A stretch of DNA of 39,767 nt from an uncultured Acetatifactor sp. (GCA_910586835.1 CAJUJU010000030.1:1-39767); one strand, 5' to 3'. Counted from the first letter of the stretch, positions 30,068-39,079 are shown. Program-made: numbers and translations. The notes: generated by a model from the letters alone, not told the origin.

Positions 30068-31179
30068 CAGTCCAGATAATCCTTCAGTTTCCTGCTTCGG
30101 CTGGGATGGCGCAGCTTGCGGAGCGCCTTCGCCTCAATCTGCCTAATCCGCTCCCGGGTGACATTGAATTCCTTCCCTACCTCCTCCAGAGTGCGGGCAC
30201 GCCCGTCGTCCAGGCCAAACCTGAGCCGCAGCACCTTCTGCTCCCGCTCCGTGAGCGTTCCCAGAACCTCCACCAACTGCTCCTTCAAGAGCGTAAACGC
30301 CGCCGCGTCAGCCGGCACAGGCACATTGTCGTCCTGAATAAAATCCCCCAGATGGCTGTCCTCCTCCTCACCGATGGGCGTCTCCAGCGACACAGGCTCC
30401 TGACTGATCTTCAGTATCTCCCGCACGCGATCCACAGGCATATTCATCTCCTCCGCGATTTCCTCGGGAGAAGGCTCACGCCCCAGCTCCTGCAGCAGCT
30501 GCCTGCTGACCCGGATCAGCTTGTTGATGGTCTCTACCATATGAACGGGTATCCGGATGGTTCTGGCCTGATCCGCAATGGCGCGGGTGATGGCCTGACG
30601 GATCCACCAGGTGGCATAGGTGGAAAACTTGTAACCCTTGCGGTAATCAAACTTTTCCACCGCCTTGATTAAACCCAGATTTCCCTCCTGAATCAGATCC
30701 AGGAACAGCATCCCTCGGCCCACATATCTCTTTGCAATGCTGACCACCAGACGCAGATTGGCCTCGGCAAGGCGCTTTTTCGCCTCCTGATCCCCAAGCT
30801 CCATCCGCTTCGCCAGCTCGATCTCTTCCTCGGCGGAAAGAAGAGGAACCTTACCGATCTCCTTCAGGTACATGCGCACAGGATCCTCGATGCTGATGCC
30901 GTCCGGCACGGAAAGGTCGATGTTCTCCACATCCACCTCGTCCTCCTCGGTGAGAATAATCTCCTCATCGTCCACATCATCGTCCTCGGTAATGCGGAGC
31001 ACATCCACATTGTTCTGCTCCAGTGTCTCCAGGATCTTCTCGAACTGCTCCTCCTCCAGAGGCATGTCCGCAAAAAATTCACCGATCTCCTGATATTCCA
31101 GTACATTTTTTTTCTTCCGGGCAGTCGCTAAAAGCTCCTTGACCTTCTCGTCAAACCTTGCCTGTGTGTTTTCATCCAT
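30067..31179 (-). CDS. rpoD: Primary sigma factor RpoD (sigma-70/sigma-A)
   Basis: This 370-residue housekeeping sigma factor has a short acidic region 1.1-like N-terminus (about 1-95, rich in Asp/Glu) and region 1.2 (DPVRMYLKEIG). Region 2 includes RLVVSIAKRYVGRGMLFLDL and the -10 binding YKFSTYATWWIRQAI. Region 3 follows, and region 4 has the helix-turn-helix RTLEEVGKEFNVTRERIRQIE. It directs RNA polymerase to most promoters, and the TTGACA/TATAAT elements throughout the window agree with it. It follows dnaG by 51 bases. Confidence 0.97.
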   Translation of the reverse strand: MDENTQARFDEKVKELLATARKKKNVLEYQEIGEFFADMPLEEEQFEKILETLEQNNVDVLRITEDDDVDDEEIILTEEDEVDVENIDLSVPDGISIEDPVRMYLKEIGKVPLLSAEEEIELAKRMELGDQEAKKRLAEANLRLVVSIAKRYVGRGMLFLDLIQEGNLGLIKAVEKFDYRKGYKFSTYATWWIRQAITRAIADQARTIRIPVHMVETINKLIRVSRQLLQELGREPSPEEIAEEMNMPVDRVREILKISQEPVSLETPIGEEEDSHLGDFIQDDNVPVPADAAAFTLLKEQLVEVLGTLTEREQKVLRLRFGLDDGRARTLEEVGKEFNVTRERIRQIEAKALRKLRHPSRSRKLKDYLD

Positions 31180-31230
31180 TGTAGTATTTCCATCCTTCCT
31201 TCGGGAAATGATTCCCTTCTATTTTTTACC

Positions 31231-33003
31231 CTAATCCAGTGAAATATGCAATTTTGCCAGTTCTTCCAGCGCTCTTCTGCCTTCCACCATCTTATTCATC
31301 GCATTAACATCACTGCCCAATCTGGAAGAAAAGTATTCATAGCTGTTTCTTTTCACCGACAACAGTATATCGTGAAACGCCTTTTCCCGCTCCTGTCTGG
31401 TAGCCAGGGCAGGCAGACTGGCATGAAAAAGCTGCGCCGCCTCATGCTGCTCCTGCTCGTCCTCGAAGGTACTGATGATCCCCGCGGGATTAAAACTTCC
31501 CGCGTCCAGATCCGCAAACAGCCGCTCCGCCACCTTACGGTACAGCTCCTCGGTAAAGTCCTCCACCCCTATGTACTTTTTCACCTTCTGATAAACGGCG
31601 GGCTGATCCGTGATCCAGGTGATCAGCAGCCGCTGGTTTCTCCTGGCGTTCTCCTCCGGATCGTTCTTCCGGCGGATCCCCGACCTGGGCCGCTCCACCG
31701 GCTTTGCCAGCCCCGTCTGCGCCGCATAGCCGGTCACCAGCTTCCGCAGATTCTCAATGCCGATAAAATACTTTTCCCCGATAGCCTGAAGATAATTATC
31801 CCGCTCGGCATCTTCGGAAAAACCACACAGTCTTTTGGCAATCTCGCGGTGAAATCGGGTCTTGGCCTCCGGATCGCTCATATCATACTGTTCTGCCAGA
31901 ATCCTGATTTCAAAGAAAAAACTGTTTTCCGCCTGATCGATTCTCTCCTGAAACGCCTCCCTGCCCAGCGCCTTCATAAATTCATCCGGATCCTTGTAAG
32001 GCTTCATATTGATGACCTTCCCGGTCAGTCCTGCCTCTCTGAGAATACCGATTCCCCTCAGCGCAGCCTTTACCCCGGCTCCGTCGCTGTCGTATGCCAG
32101 CAGTACGTTTTCCGTATACCGTTTCAAAAGGCTGGCCTGCTCCGGAGTAAACGCCGTCCCCAGAGAAGCCACCGCCTGGGAAAACCCCGCCTGATGCATG
32201 GCGATCACATCCATATAACCCTCGCAGAGAATAATGTTTCCGCTGCGGGCCTTCCTTGCGAAGTTCAGCCCATAGAGGTTCCTTCTCTTGTCAAACACCT
32301 GAGTCTCGGGAGAATTCAGGTACTTTGGCTCCCCGTCCCCCATGACCCTGCCGCCGAAGCCGATGACCCTATTATTGATGTCCTGAATGGGAAACATGAC
32401 CCTGTTCCAGAACTGGCTCACCAGACCATACTTCTCGGAAAAGCTGGCTACACCGGCCTCCTTGATCAGATCGTCCTCAAAACCTTTGCTGCGCAGATAC
32501 TGCACCAGCTCCGCGCCGTTTTTTCCCGCGTATCCCAGTCCAAACCGCTGCATGGTCTCGTCGGAAAGCTCTCTTTTTCGCAGGTACTGAAAGCCCACCG
32601 TTCCTCTGGACGAGCGCAGCTGGACATAAAAAAACTTTGCCGCCTCCCTGTTTATCTCCAGGAGCCTTGCCTTCTTTCCGGCTTTTCTTTTCTGTTCCTC
32701 CGAGTACTCTACCTCCGGCAGCGTAACTCCCGCCCGCTCCGCCAGAAGCTTCACCGCCTCCGGAAAGGAAAAATTCTCATACTGCATCACAAAGGTGTAC
32801 ACATTGCCGCTGACCCCGCAGCCGAAGCAATGGTACATCTGCCTGCTTCCGGACACAGAAAAAGAGGGTGTCTTCTCTCCGTGAAAGGGACAGCATGCCC
32901 AATAGTTTCCCCCTTTTTTCTGCAGTCTCACATATCCCGACACCACATCCACTATGTCGTTTTTTGATCTGACTTCCTCAATCAGCTCTTCCGGGTAATA
33001 CAT
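31231..33003 (-). CDS. dnaG: DNA primase
   Basis: This 590-residue primase makes RNA primers for replication. It has an N-terminal CHC2 zinc finger (CPFHGEKTPSF...CFGCG, about 40-65), the catalytic core with TOPRIM motif (ILCEGYMDVIAMHQAGF, about 255-275; DSDGAG), and a C-terminal helicase-interaction domain (about 430-590). The ATG at 33003 follows GAGAGG; the open frame to 33069 overlaps the upstream dgt gene and is less likely. It lies 13 bases after dgt, so dgt, dnaG, rpoD and trmK probably form one operon. Confidence 0.96.
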   Translation of the reverse strand: MYYPEELIEEVRSKNDIVDVVSGYVRLQKKGGNYWACCPFHGEKTPSFSVSGSRQMYHCFGCGVSGNVYTFVMQYENFSFPEAVKLLAERAGVTLPEVEYSEEQKRKAGKKARLLEINREAAKFFYVQLRSSRGTVGFQYLRKRELSDETMQRFGLGYAGKNGAELVQYLRSKGFEDDLIKEAGVASFSEKYGLVSQFWNRVMFPIQDINNRVIGFGGRVMGDGEPKYLNSPETQVFDKRRNLYGLNFARKARSGNIILCEGYMDVIAMHQAGFSQAVASLGTAFTPEQASLLKRYTENVLLAYDSDGAGVKAALRGIGILREAGLTGKVINMKPYKDPDEFMKALGREAFQERIDQAENSFFFEIRILAEQYDMSDPEAKTRFHREIAKRLCGFSEDAERDNYLQAIGEKYFIGIENLRKLVTGYAAQTGLAKPVERPRSGIRRKNDPEENARRNQRLLITWITDQPAVYQKVKKYIGVEDFTEELYRKVAERLFADLDAGSFNPAGIISTFEDEQEQHEAAQLFHASLPALATRQEREKAFHDILLSVKRNSYEYFSSRLGSDVNAMNKMVEGRRALEELAKLHISLD

Positions 33004-33016
33004 CAATACCTCTCTT

Positions 33017-34021
33017 TTATAAGGTCCACGACTTTGGTATGTAGATCTCCTCGTAAACCGCGATGGCAAACCTGTCCGTCATCGCCCCCACATAGTCGCA
33101 GATCACCTGTTCTCTGGGCTCTCCCTCGGAAAGCAGATTCAAAAATTCCTCCGGAAGGCCGTCGATATTTTTCATAAAATGCGTGTACAGCGTCTCCATC
33201 AGCATTTCCGCCTTTCCTTCCTCGCTCTTCGCCACAGGATTCTGGTACACGTTTTCAAACATAAATCTCCGCATCCTCTTCATCGCCTCCGCCACCGGCT
33301 CCGACATGCAGATATCGTTCTTTCCCATGCTGTTTGTGACAATGTCATGGACGAAATGATCCAGGCGCTGGCTGGGCGTACAGCCGATCACATCCCTGAT
33401 CTCCTTCGGGACATCTCCCTCCCGCAGTATCCCTGCGCGAACGGCGTCATCCATGTCGTGATGGATATAGGAGATCTTGTCGGAAAGCCTGACCACTTTA
33501 CCCTCCAGTGTATGCGGCTTACCGATGGTCTGGTGGTTCAGGATACCGTCCCTGACCTCGTAGGTAAGATTCAGTCCCTGGCCGCCTCTCTCCAGCCTGT
33601 CCACCGTCCGGACGCTCTGCTGGCTGTGTTCAAATCCAATGGGACAGACTCTGTTCAAGGCCCTCTCGCCGGCATGTCCAAAGGGCGTATGCCCCAGATC
33701 ATGCCCCAGCGCGATGGCCTCCACCAAATCCTCGTTCAGCTTCAGCGCCTTGGCAATGGTTCGCGCGTTCTGAGACACCTCCAGCGTATGGGTGAGACGG
33801 GTCCGGTAATGATCCCCCTCCGGTGACAGAAACACCTGAGTCTTATCCTTCAGCCTGCGGAATGCCTTACAGTGCAGAATCTTGTCCCTGTCACGCTGAA
33901 AAGCAGGACGGATATCACACTCCACCTCCTGCTTCAGCCTTCCTCTGGACGTTCTGCTCCGGGATGCAAATTCACTCAGATAGTCCTCTTCCCTCTGTTC
34001 CAAGCTCTCTCTGATCGTCAT
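33017..34021 (-). CDS. dgt: Deoxyguanosinetriphosphate triphosphohydrolase-like protein
   Basis: This 334-residue HD-domain enzyme removes triphosphate from dNTPs. Motifs are the N-terminal RDRDKILHCKAFRRLKDKTQVF, first His in RLTHTLEVSQ, the HD pair in ALGHDLGHTPFGHAGE, and later Asp in VVRLSDKISYIHHDMDD. The length matches the shorter dGTPase-like type found beside dnaG in clostridia, not the about 500-residue E. coli Dgt. The ATG at 34021 follows GGAG at 7 bases. Control of dNTP pools next to primase makes sense, but substrate preference cannot be read from sequence. Confidence 0.93.
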   Translation of the reverse strand: MTIRESLEQREEDYLSEFASRSRTSRGRLKQEVECDIRPAFQRDRDKILHCKAFRRLKDKTQVFLSPEGDHYRTRLTHTLEVSQNARTIAKALKLNEDLVEAIALGHDLGHTPFGHAGERALNRVCPIGFEHSQQSVRTVDRLERGGQGLNLTYEVRDGILNHQTIGKPHTLEGKVVRLSDKISYIHHDMDDAVRAGILREGDVPKEIRDVIGCTPSQRLDHFVHDIVTNSMGKNDICMSEPVAEAMKRMRRFMFENVYQNPVAKSEEGKAEMLMETLYTHFMKNIDGLPEEFLNLLSEGEPREQVICDYVGAMTDRFAIAVYEEIYIPKSWTL

Positions 34022-34145
34022 GCCTATACTCCTGCCCGCCGGGCTCTTGTTCCCGGCCGTTCTGGATCGCCGTCTTCTGTTTATATATTCTGCGCCTGTA
34101 AACGTTTTCCTTTTTTATCTTATAGAAATTTTCGTCCTGACAAGG

Positions 34146-34188
34146 GAAGAATGCGAAGCATTCTTCGAAGCGTCACGAAGGGACGCTT
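34146..34188 (-). terminator. Two tandem hairpins after the esterase gene
   Basis: GAAGAATGC-GAA-GCATTCTTC (34146-34166) and AAGCGTC/GACGCTT (34168-34188) follow the esterase stop codon at 34190. Neither has a clear T-run on the minus strand; the second has one on the plus strand. Terminator function is likely but not certain. Confidence 0.55.
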
Positions 34189-34189
34189 T

Positions 34190-35086
34190 TTACCTGCAAA
34201 TATCGTAAATAAATTCTGCGTTTTTATCCATGGCATCCCTTGCCGCCTTTACAGGGGACATCTGAAACACATGCCACATTCCCGGATAGCAGTCCATCCT
34301 CACCGACACGTTGGACGCTACCAGAGCCTGATGCAGACGCACCGAATCACTAAGCAGTATCTCATTCTCCCCCACCTGGATATAGACCGGCGGAAATCCC
34401 TCATAGTTCCCGTACAGCGGTGAAATCTGAGGTTCCTTCAAATCCCGCTCTCCTGCATACGCCGCAATCATTCTGTCAATGTATTCACTGTTCAGAACCG
34501 GATCCAGCTCCGCCCTTGTGTCAAAGGACTCTCCTGAAGAAGTCAGATCCGTCCAGGGAGACATGAGCACGATCCCTCTGGGCAGAAGTCTTCCCTCCTC
34601 CTTCAGCTTCAGCGCCAGGCAAAGTGCCAGATTTCCGCCCGCGGAATCACCCGTCAGGATCACATCCCTTGCGCCGTAACCCAGAAGCATCAGATAATTC
34701 CAAACCTTCATGGCATCTTCCGCAGCCGCCGGATAGGGATGCTCCGGCGCAAGACGATAGTCAAAGCAGAGCACATCCATGGAGGTGGATTCCGCGAGCT
34801 TGGAGGTCAGCGTCCTGGCATACAGACTGCTCCCGGTGGAATAACCGCCGCCGTGACAGTGCAGAATCACATACTTTTTCATATGGGCCCGGTTCACGCT
34901 GACCCATTCCGCATACATACCGTCAATGCTGATCTCACGGTAATTGATTGACCTGGTATTGCTCAGAATGGCTCCGATGGCATCCTGAGACTGCCTGTGC
35001 TTTTCCAGATCAGGCTTCTCCACCAGACCATGTACCCTCCTGATCAGCTGCATCAGATTCTGATTTCTTTTGTTTGTCCTTTCCAT
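34190..35086 (-). CDS. Alpha/beta hydrolase of the hormone-sensitive lipase family (esterase)
   Basis: This 298-residue cytosolic enzyme has the HSL-family oxyanion motif HCHGGGYSTGS (about 76-86), the nucleophile in LTGDSAGGN (about 145), a catalytic Asp region around TRAELDPVL or GENEILL, and His in GMWHVFQ near the C-terminus. Such enzymes hydrolyse carboxylic esters of short acyl chains. The ATG at 35086 follows GGGAG. It is the third gene of a group with a DUF6320 membrane protein and a condensation-type acyltransferase, which suggests linked synthesis and hydrolysis of an ester. The physiological substrate is unknown. Confidence 0.9.
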   Translation of the reverse strand: MERTNKRNQNLMQLIRRVHGLVEKPDLEKHRQSQDAIGAILSNTRSINYREISIDGMYAEWVSVNRAHMKKYVILHCHGGGYSTGSSLYARTLTSKLAESTSMDVLCFDYRLAPEHPYPAAAEDAMKVWNYLMLLGYGARDVILTGDSAGGNLALCLALKLKEEGRLLPRGIVLMSPWTDLTSSGESFDTRAELDPVLNSEYIDRMIAAYAGERDLKEPQISPLYGNYEGFPPVYIQVGENEILLSDSVRLHQALVASNVSVRMDCYPGMWHVFQMSPVKAARDAMDKNAEFIYDICR

Positions 35087-35246
35087 CCTCTGCTCCCATC
35101 CCCCGCCCCGGAAAAGTAATAACCTTCTCCGCGGGAAACCCTGTTATTTCTTTCCTGACTCCGGCACAGTCTTTGCCGAAATGCCACTGTCTGTTTCTCC
35201 TGCTCTGTATCCTGCTGCCCCCGGTCAAAAACCCGGTCTCCTCCGG

Positions 35247-35954
35247 TCAGAAATGCAGCCGCCTGCGAACCGCGTTCCGAAGCCTTCTGCGGGAAAGCAT
35301 GGTAATGATGGCAATATCCACAATCCCGCACACCGTCATCACCACCGCAGACCAGCTCAGGGCAATATGCCCGCCAAGATACCTGTCAATCAGAATTTCC
35401 AGACCGCCGCAGAGAAGTCCAACAGCCGTAAACAGATAAAGAGAGACAGTCAGAAAGGATCTGGGAAGCCTGCGGACGCACAGGGTAAACGCCTCCGCCA
35501 CAGCAGTCACCCACAACACAATAGGCACCCCCAGCTCCGGAAACCACTCTCCCATACCTGTCAGAAAGGTCAGCATATACAGATAAGCCACCACCACCAG
35601 TCCGTCGAACAGCAGGGACACATAGACCGGCTGTTTGGTGTAAATAATCACCGGTATCAGTATGACCCACAGGATCGCACAGACACCGATAACCGCCAGG
35701 GACCACATCACGCCCTGAAAGACAAACGCGTTCAGAATGCCGCAGGTGACGGCGGTGGCCAGTACCACCATGGAAATCAGCAATCCCAGATCCCTTCGTT
35801 TCACCGTCTCCACCGTTCCCTTTTTCGTGGGGAAGGGCTGCTGAGCATGCACCATTTTTTCCAACTCTCTCGGGTTCAGCACGGGCGTATTGCAGAGCGG
35901 ACACTCTTTTGCGGAGGCATCCAGCTCCACACCGCAGTTTACGCAGTATGACAT
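35247..35954 (-). CDS. DUF6320-type membrane protein with N-terminal zinc ribbon
   Basis: This 235-residue protein starts with a four-cysteine zinc ribbon (YCVNCG...CPLC, about 3-22) and a basic linker. Six or so membrane helices follow (about 55-75, 82-104, 108-128, 135-157, 165-190, 195-217), then a basic tail. It matches my recollection of DUF6320, a family without known function. It begins one base after the acyltransferase stop codon, so the two are probably translated together, and the esterase follows after 160 bases. It may anchor or assist the acyltransferase at the membrane. Confidence 0.75.
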   Translation of the reverse strand: MSYCVNCGVELDASAKECPLCNTPVLNPRELEKMVHAQQPFPTKKGTVETVKRRDLGLLISMVVLATAVTCGILNAFVFQGVMWSLAVIGVCAILWVILIPVIIYTKQPVYVSLLFDGLVVVAYLYMLTFLTGMGEWFPELGVPIVLWVTAVAEAFTLCVRRLPRSFLTVSLYLFTAVGLLCGGLEILIDRYLGGHIALSWSAVVMTVCGIVDIAIITMLSRRRLRNAVRRRLHF

Positions 35955-35955
35955 A

Positions 35956-37269
35956 TCAAAAATCTTCCTTTCCGCGATTGCTCTCTATTTTCACATGAAT
36001 TCCGTCCTTTACCAGCCTGCGGAAAAAATACCTCTCCACATCCGCCTCTATGATGCTGCTGGCAAAGTTTACGGTCAGGATATCCTCAAAGCTGATGATT
36101 GCACAATTGGTTCTTCTGGAAAAGGGCTGACCCATATAAATATCAAAGCGTTCGATATAGGGCTTCATCCCTTCCGGCACCTGAAGGGCTCCCATATTCG
36201 TCAGGCCCGCGGAGGAATTCCGATCCTGAACCCTTGTATAAAAGGTTCTCACCACCAGATCCTTCAAAAACAGCGGCACCACACGGATCAGGGGATTCCG
36301 CTGGGTTGCGGCATTTGTGGTAATATCGCCCCGCAGAAGCTTTTCATTGATATAATAACGCATATAATTGTGCACCTGCACAACAATCTCTTCAAAAGTA
36401 TATTCCCCCAGCCTGGGATCCACTCCGGGATAAATCATGGTAATGAAATTACGCAGCGTAATGGTGGGGAAAAAACGCCTCAGATTCACCGGCATGGCAA
36501 TCTTCACCGGCCTGAGCCGGAGATGGGGTTCCTCCTGCTGCTTTGTCAGAAGCGCATGGAGCAGCACGGCATTCAGATATTCCGTTATCGTGGCATGATA
36601 GCGCTTCGCAACGGCGGCCACCTCCGATACGGACATGATGCCGTCTATGATATTCAGGGTGTAAAAGGGCTCCGCGGTTCCCCTGACACGATAGGCCTTC
36701 TCCTGGATCCTGGGAGGACAGACCTTGGCATTTGCGTAACGCATATAGGCATCCTCCAACTCCTCCTCGTCCGGCACGCCGTTGATATCCAGCACATATC
36801 CTCCGTTTTCTATCTCCTCATGTCCCAGCAGCCTCAGATAGACGGCAGTCATGGTCTGAAGCACACACATTCCGCCGGTTCCGTCCCCCAGGCTGTGGTG
36901 CGCTTCCAGCGCGATCCGGTTCCGAAAATAATAGACGCGCACCAGATAACGGTGATTTGCCTTGAAGTGCATGGGCTGACAGGGATTTTTCACATCCTCC
37001 TGCACGAAGGGGCCGGGCCGGTCATTGGGCTCCAGATACCGCCAGAACAACCCCTTTCTGATCGCCGCCTTGTAGGTAGGGAACCTGGGCAGAGTCAAAT
37101 CCAGCGCCTTCTGCAGAACATCCGGCTTGATCTCCTCCTTCAGCACCACTGACAGCCGATATACCGACGAAAAATCTCTTCTCTGCAGAGTGGGATATAC
37201 GATGGCCGACAAATCCAGCTTATACCATTCCCCGCGTCCATTCTTCAGTTTGCCGTCCTTTTTTTCCAT
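35956..37269 (-). CDS. Condensation-domain/alcohol acetyltransferase-like acyltransferase
   Basis: This 437-residue protein has the active-site motif HHSLGDGTGG (about 145-155), the HHxxxDG of condensation domains, wax ester synthases and alcohol acetyltransferases. It has the two-lobed layout of that superfamily, with a C-terminal part including NMGALQVPEGMKPYI and a latch-like region near VNFASSIIEADV. It has no carrier-protein or adenylation domain, so it is a stand-alone acyltransferase. The ATG at 37269 has GGGAGG 10 bases upstream. It is first of a three-gene group with DUF6320 and an esterase. Acyl donor and acceptor are unknown. Confidence 0.82.
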   Translation of the reverse strand: MEKKDGKLKNGRGEWYKLDLSAIVYPTLQRRDFSSVYRLSVVLKEEIKPDVLQKALDLTLPRFPTYKAAIRKGLFWRYLEPNDRPGPFVQEDVKNPCQPMHFKANHRYLVRVYYFRNRIALEAHHSLGDGTGGMCVLQTMTAVYLRLLGHEEIENGGYVLDINGVPDEEELEDAYMRYANAKVCPPRIQEKAYRVRGTAEPFYTLNIIDGIMSVSEVAAVAKRYHATITEYLNAVLLHALLTKQQEEPHLRLRPVKIAMPVNLRRFFPTITLRNFITMIYPGVDPRLGEYTFEEIVVQVHNYMRYYINEKLLRGDITTNAATQRNPLIRVVPLFLKDLVVRTFYTRVQDRNSSAGLTNMGALQVPEGMKPYIERFDIYMGQPFSRRTNCAIISFEDILTVNFASSIIEADVERYFFRRLVKDGIHVKIESNRGKEDF

Positions 37270-37324
37270 CTCCTCACGACCTCCCGGGAAGGTATTCCTG
37301 TTCCACATTATAACCGGAAATATA

Positions 37325-37359
37325 GAAAACAGCCCATGATTATTTTTAAATCATGGGCT
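37325..37359 (-). terminator. tRNA-Leu terminator
   Basis: AGCCCATGATT (37331-37341) and AATCATGGGCT (37349-37359) form an 11-bp stem followed on the minus strand by a short T-run. It begins 10 bases after the tRNA end. Confidence 0.85.
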
Positions 37360-37368
37360 GTATCTTCC

Positions 37369-37452
37369 TGCAGGAAAAGAGACTTGAACTCTCATGGTAT
37401 TACTACCACACGGACCTGAACCGTGCGCGTCTGCCAATTCCGCCATTCCTGC
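37369..37452 (-). tRNA. tRNA-Leu (anticodon CAG)
   Basis: On the minus strand the acceptor arms GCAGGAA and TTCCTGC pair. The anticodon loop is TTCAGGT between GCACGG and CCGTGT, giving anticodon CAG. The T arm is GAGAGTTCAAGTCTC, and there is a long variable arm (TGGTAGTAATACCA) typical of leucine tRNAs. The length is 84 bases, and CCA is not encoded. Confidence 0.96.
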
Positions 37453-37463
37453 GAACAAATCAT

Positions 37464-37492
37464 ATTCTACATGATTCGCTCAAAAATGTCAA
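37464..37492 (-). promoter_or_regulatory. tRNA-Leu promoter
   Basis: Perfect TTGACA (37487-37492) and TAGAAT (37464-37469) on the minus strand, 17-base spacing, directly before the tRNA. Confidence 0.85.
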
Positions 37493-37511
37493 TACATTTT
37501 TTGAAATATTT

Positions 37512-38279
37512 TTAAAAATAGTTATTAAACAGATTTCCGTTGCTGAAACCGGAGCTGTAGGCGCCGTTGATGCCATAAGAACTCCCCTTGCGCACGGCAT
37601 TGTCCGCCGCGTAATTGATCATGGATGCCTGGGAGGATACCTGATATCCATAGGAACCGCTTCCATTGAACAAACTTTTCACCTTGGATACGTCAGCCTT
37701 CATGAAAGTGTCCTTATCCAGAGACAGCGTCCCGTCTGTATTGACCTCAATGCCGATACGGGAGAGCGCCTTTTCATAACTGGCCGTTCCGTTCTTCATG
37801 CTGGCCACACGGCGGTCAACGGTATCATTGTCCGTCTCTCCAGTGGACTTGATCACGGAATTATAATTATTCACAAAGCTGTTCACGGCATTGTAAATGG
37901 CATTTCTGTCGTAATCCCTGGTGGTACTCTCCACACCGTTTTCGTCCGTGACGGTAATATCCTTTTTTTCAAAAAGAGACTTTCCGAGAAGCGCATCCGC
38001 GGACTCCTTCAGAGCATCCGTGTCCTTCTGAACCTCCGCATACTTCTTGGACTCCTTTGACGTCATCGCCTTGGAAACCGACTTATTGTTTTTTGCTATC
38101 GTCTTCACGGAATCATTGGCGGTTTCGCTGTAATAAGCCTTCATCAGCTTGGCGTAGCTGCCATTCTTAATACTTGCGTAATCGCTCAGAAAATTACTGC
38201 CTCCTACGCCTGCGGCGCCGCTGCCCAGACTGGAAAACAAAAAGGAAACATCTGTCCTTGCCCGAACATTAATATTCAT
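37512..38279 (-). CDS. Orphan FliD/flagellar hook-associated-like protein
   Basis: This 255-residue protein begins MNINVRARTDVSFLFSSLG and has no signal peptide. The region from about 120 resembles the C-terminal half of the flagellar cap protein FliD: SFVNNYNSVI, then LSRIGIEVNTDGTLSLDKDTF and VKSLFNGSGSYGYQV. It is rich in Ser, Asn and Lys. Normal FliD is longer, and no other flagellar gene is nearby. It may be a surface or cap-like protein exported by another route, or a shortened FliD paralogue. The ATG at 38279 follows GGGAGG at 7 bases. It has its own promoter (38412-38440) and a leader of about 125 bases. Confidence 0.6.
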   Translation of the reverse strand: MNINVRARTDVSFLFSSLGSGAAGVGGSNFLSDYASIKNGSYAKLMKAYYSETANDSVKTIAKNNKSVSKAMTSKESKKYAEVQKDTDALKESADALLGKSLFEKKDITVTDENGVESTTRDYDRNAIYNAVNSFVNNYNSVIKSTGETDNDTVDRRVASMKNGTASYEKALSRIGIEVNTDGTLSLDKDTFMKADVSKVKSLFNGSGSYGYQVSSQASMINYAADNAVRKGSSYGINGAYSSGFSNGNLFNNYF

Positions 38280-38411
38280 CGTTATACCTCCCTGCCTGTT
38301 TTGTCAAAGATCCGTCTCCTGCCTTATAGAATACTTTTATACCGGAAAGCCCTCGCTCTCCGTCCTGTTTACGGAAAAAGCAAATGAACCTTTCCTGCCT
38401 TGCATAAGGTT

Positions 38412-38440
38412 ATTATACTACATATATCGGTAAAAATGAA
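38412..38440 (-). promoter_or_regulatory. Promoter of the FliD-like gene
   Basis: TTCATT (38435-38440) and TATAAT (38412-38417) on the minus strand, 17-base spacing. An overlapping ACCGATAT preceded 15 bases earlier by TAAT weakly resembles a sigma-28 flagellar promoter. Confidence 0.5.
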
Positions 38441-38520
38441 CCGGTAATTAACAGATTTTTCTATATTTTGGTGACATTTGCGGATTGGTTAGAGAGCAAT
38501 TGCAGTAATCTCTCAGCCAG

Positions 38521-39054
38521 TCACTGCAGCCTGCACTCCAGCTGACAGTCAAAAGGCTCCCGCTCCACATGCTCCTGACAATAAACTTCAGCTTCCTCAC
38601 AGCCCATAGCCCGATAAAAGGCCTGGCTCTCCACAGCGGAATGTGCGGAAATATACAGTTTCTTTGCCCCTTTTTCCCGCGCCCACTCCTTCGCGGCAAG
38701 GAAGAGTACTTTTCCGATTCCCCTGCCCCGCATGTCCTCAGACACATGGATACAGGACAAATCCAGATACCCCTGCTCTCCCCCGAACACCCCCGGCTCC
38801 ACCGAGACAAAGCCCTTCAGACTGCCGCCGCAAAATGCCGCGTACAAAAAGCCTCCTGCGGCAGCCGTATGCTTCAGGCAGGAAATCAGAAACTGATAAT
38901 CCTCCTCTGACCAGTCATCCACAAAAGGCGCGTCCTTTATCATCCAGACACCCTCTACTCTCCGCCAGCACTTTGTGACATTCTGATGCCGGACAAAATC
39001 CCGGAACAGCTGCCTTTCTATCTCATTCTCATACAATTCTCTGTATTGTATCAT
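38521..39054 (-). CDS. GNAT-family N-acetyltransferase
   Basis: This 177-residue protein has the GNAT fold. A long N-terminal extension (about 1-60) precedes the core strand GFLYAAFCGGSLKGFVSVE, then YLDLSCIHVSEDMRGRGIGKVLFLAAKEWAREKG with the acetyl-CoA loop RGRGIG (about 112-117), and the C-terminal ESQAFYRAMGCEEAE. It transfers an acetyl group from acetyl-CoA to an unknown amine. The ATG at 39054 follows AGAGG at 8 bases; a TTG at 39060 would add two residues. The promoter is at 39080-39108. Confidence 0.9.
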   Translation of the reverse strand: MIQYRELYENEIERQLFRDFVRHQNVTKCWRRVEGVWMIKDAPFVDDWSEEDYQFLISCLKHTAAAGGFLYAAFCGGSLKGFVSVEPGVFGGEQGYLDLSCIHVSEDMRGRGIGKVLFLAAKEWAREKGAKKLYISAHSAVESQAFYRAMGCEEAEVYCQEHVEREPFDCQLECRLQ

Positions 39055-39079
39055 CTTCAATGCCTCTCCAATTTTTTCA

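Noticed and set aside
31246..32967. 573-codon plus-strand frame
   Set aside because: Antisense to dnaG, which is unmistakable on the minus strand.
38280..38411. Possible c-di-GMP riboswitch before the FliD-like gene
   Set aside because: The leader has paired GGAAAG/CTTTCC segments but lacks the conserved GEMM core sequences.
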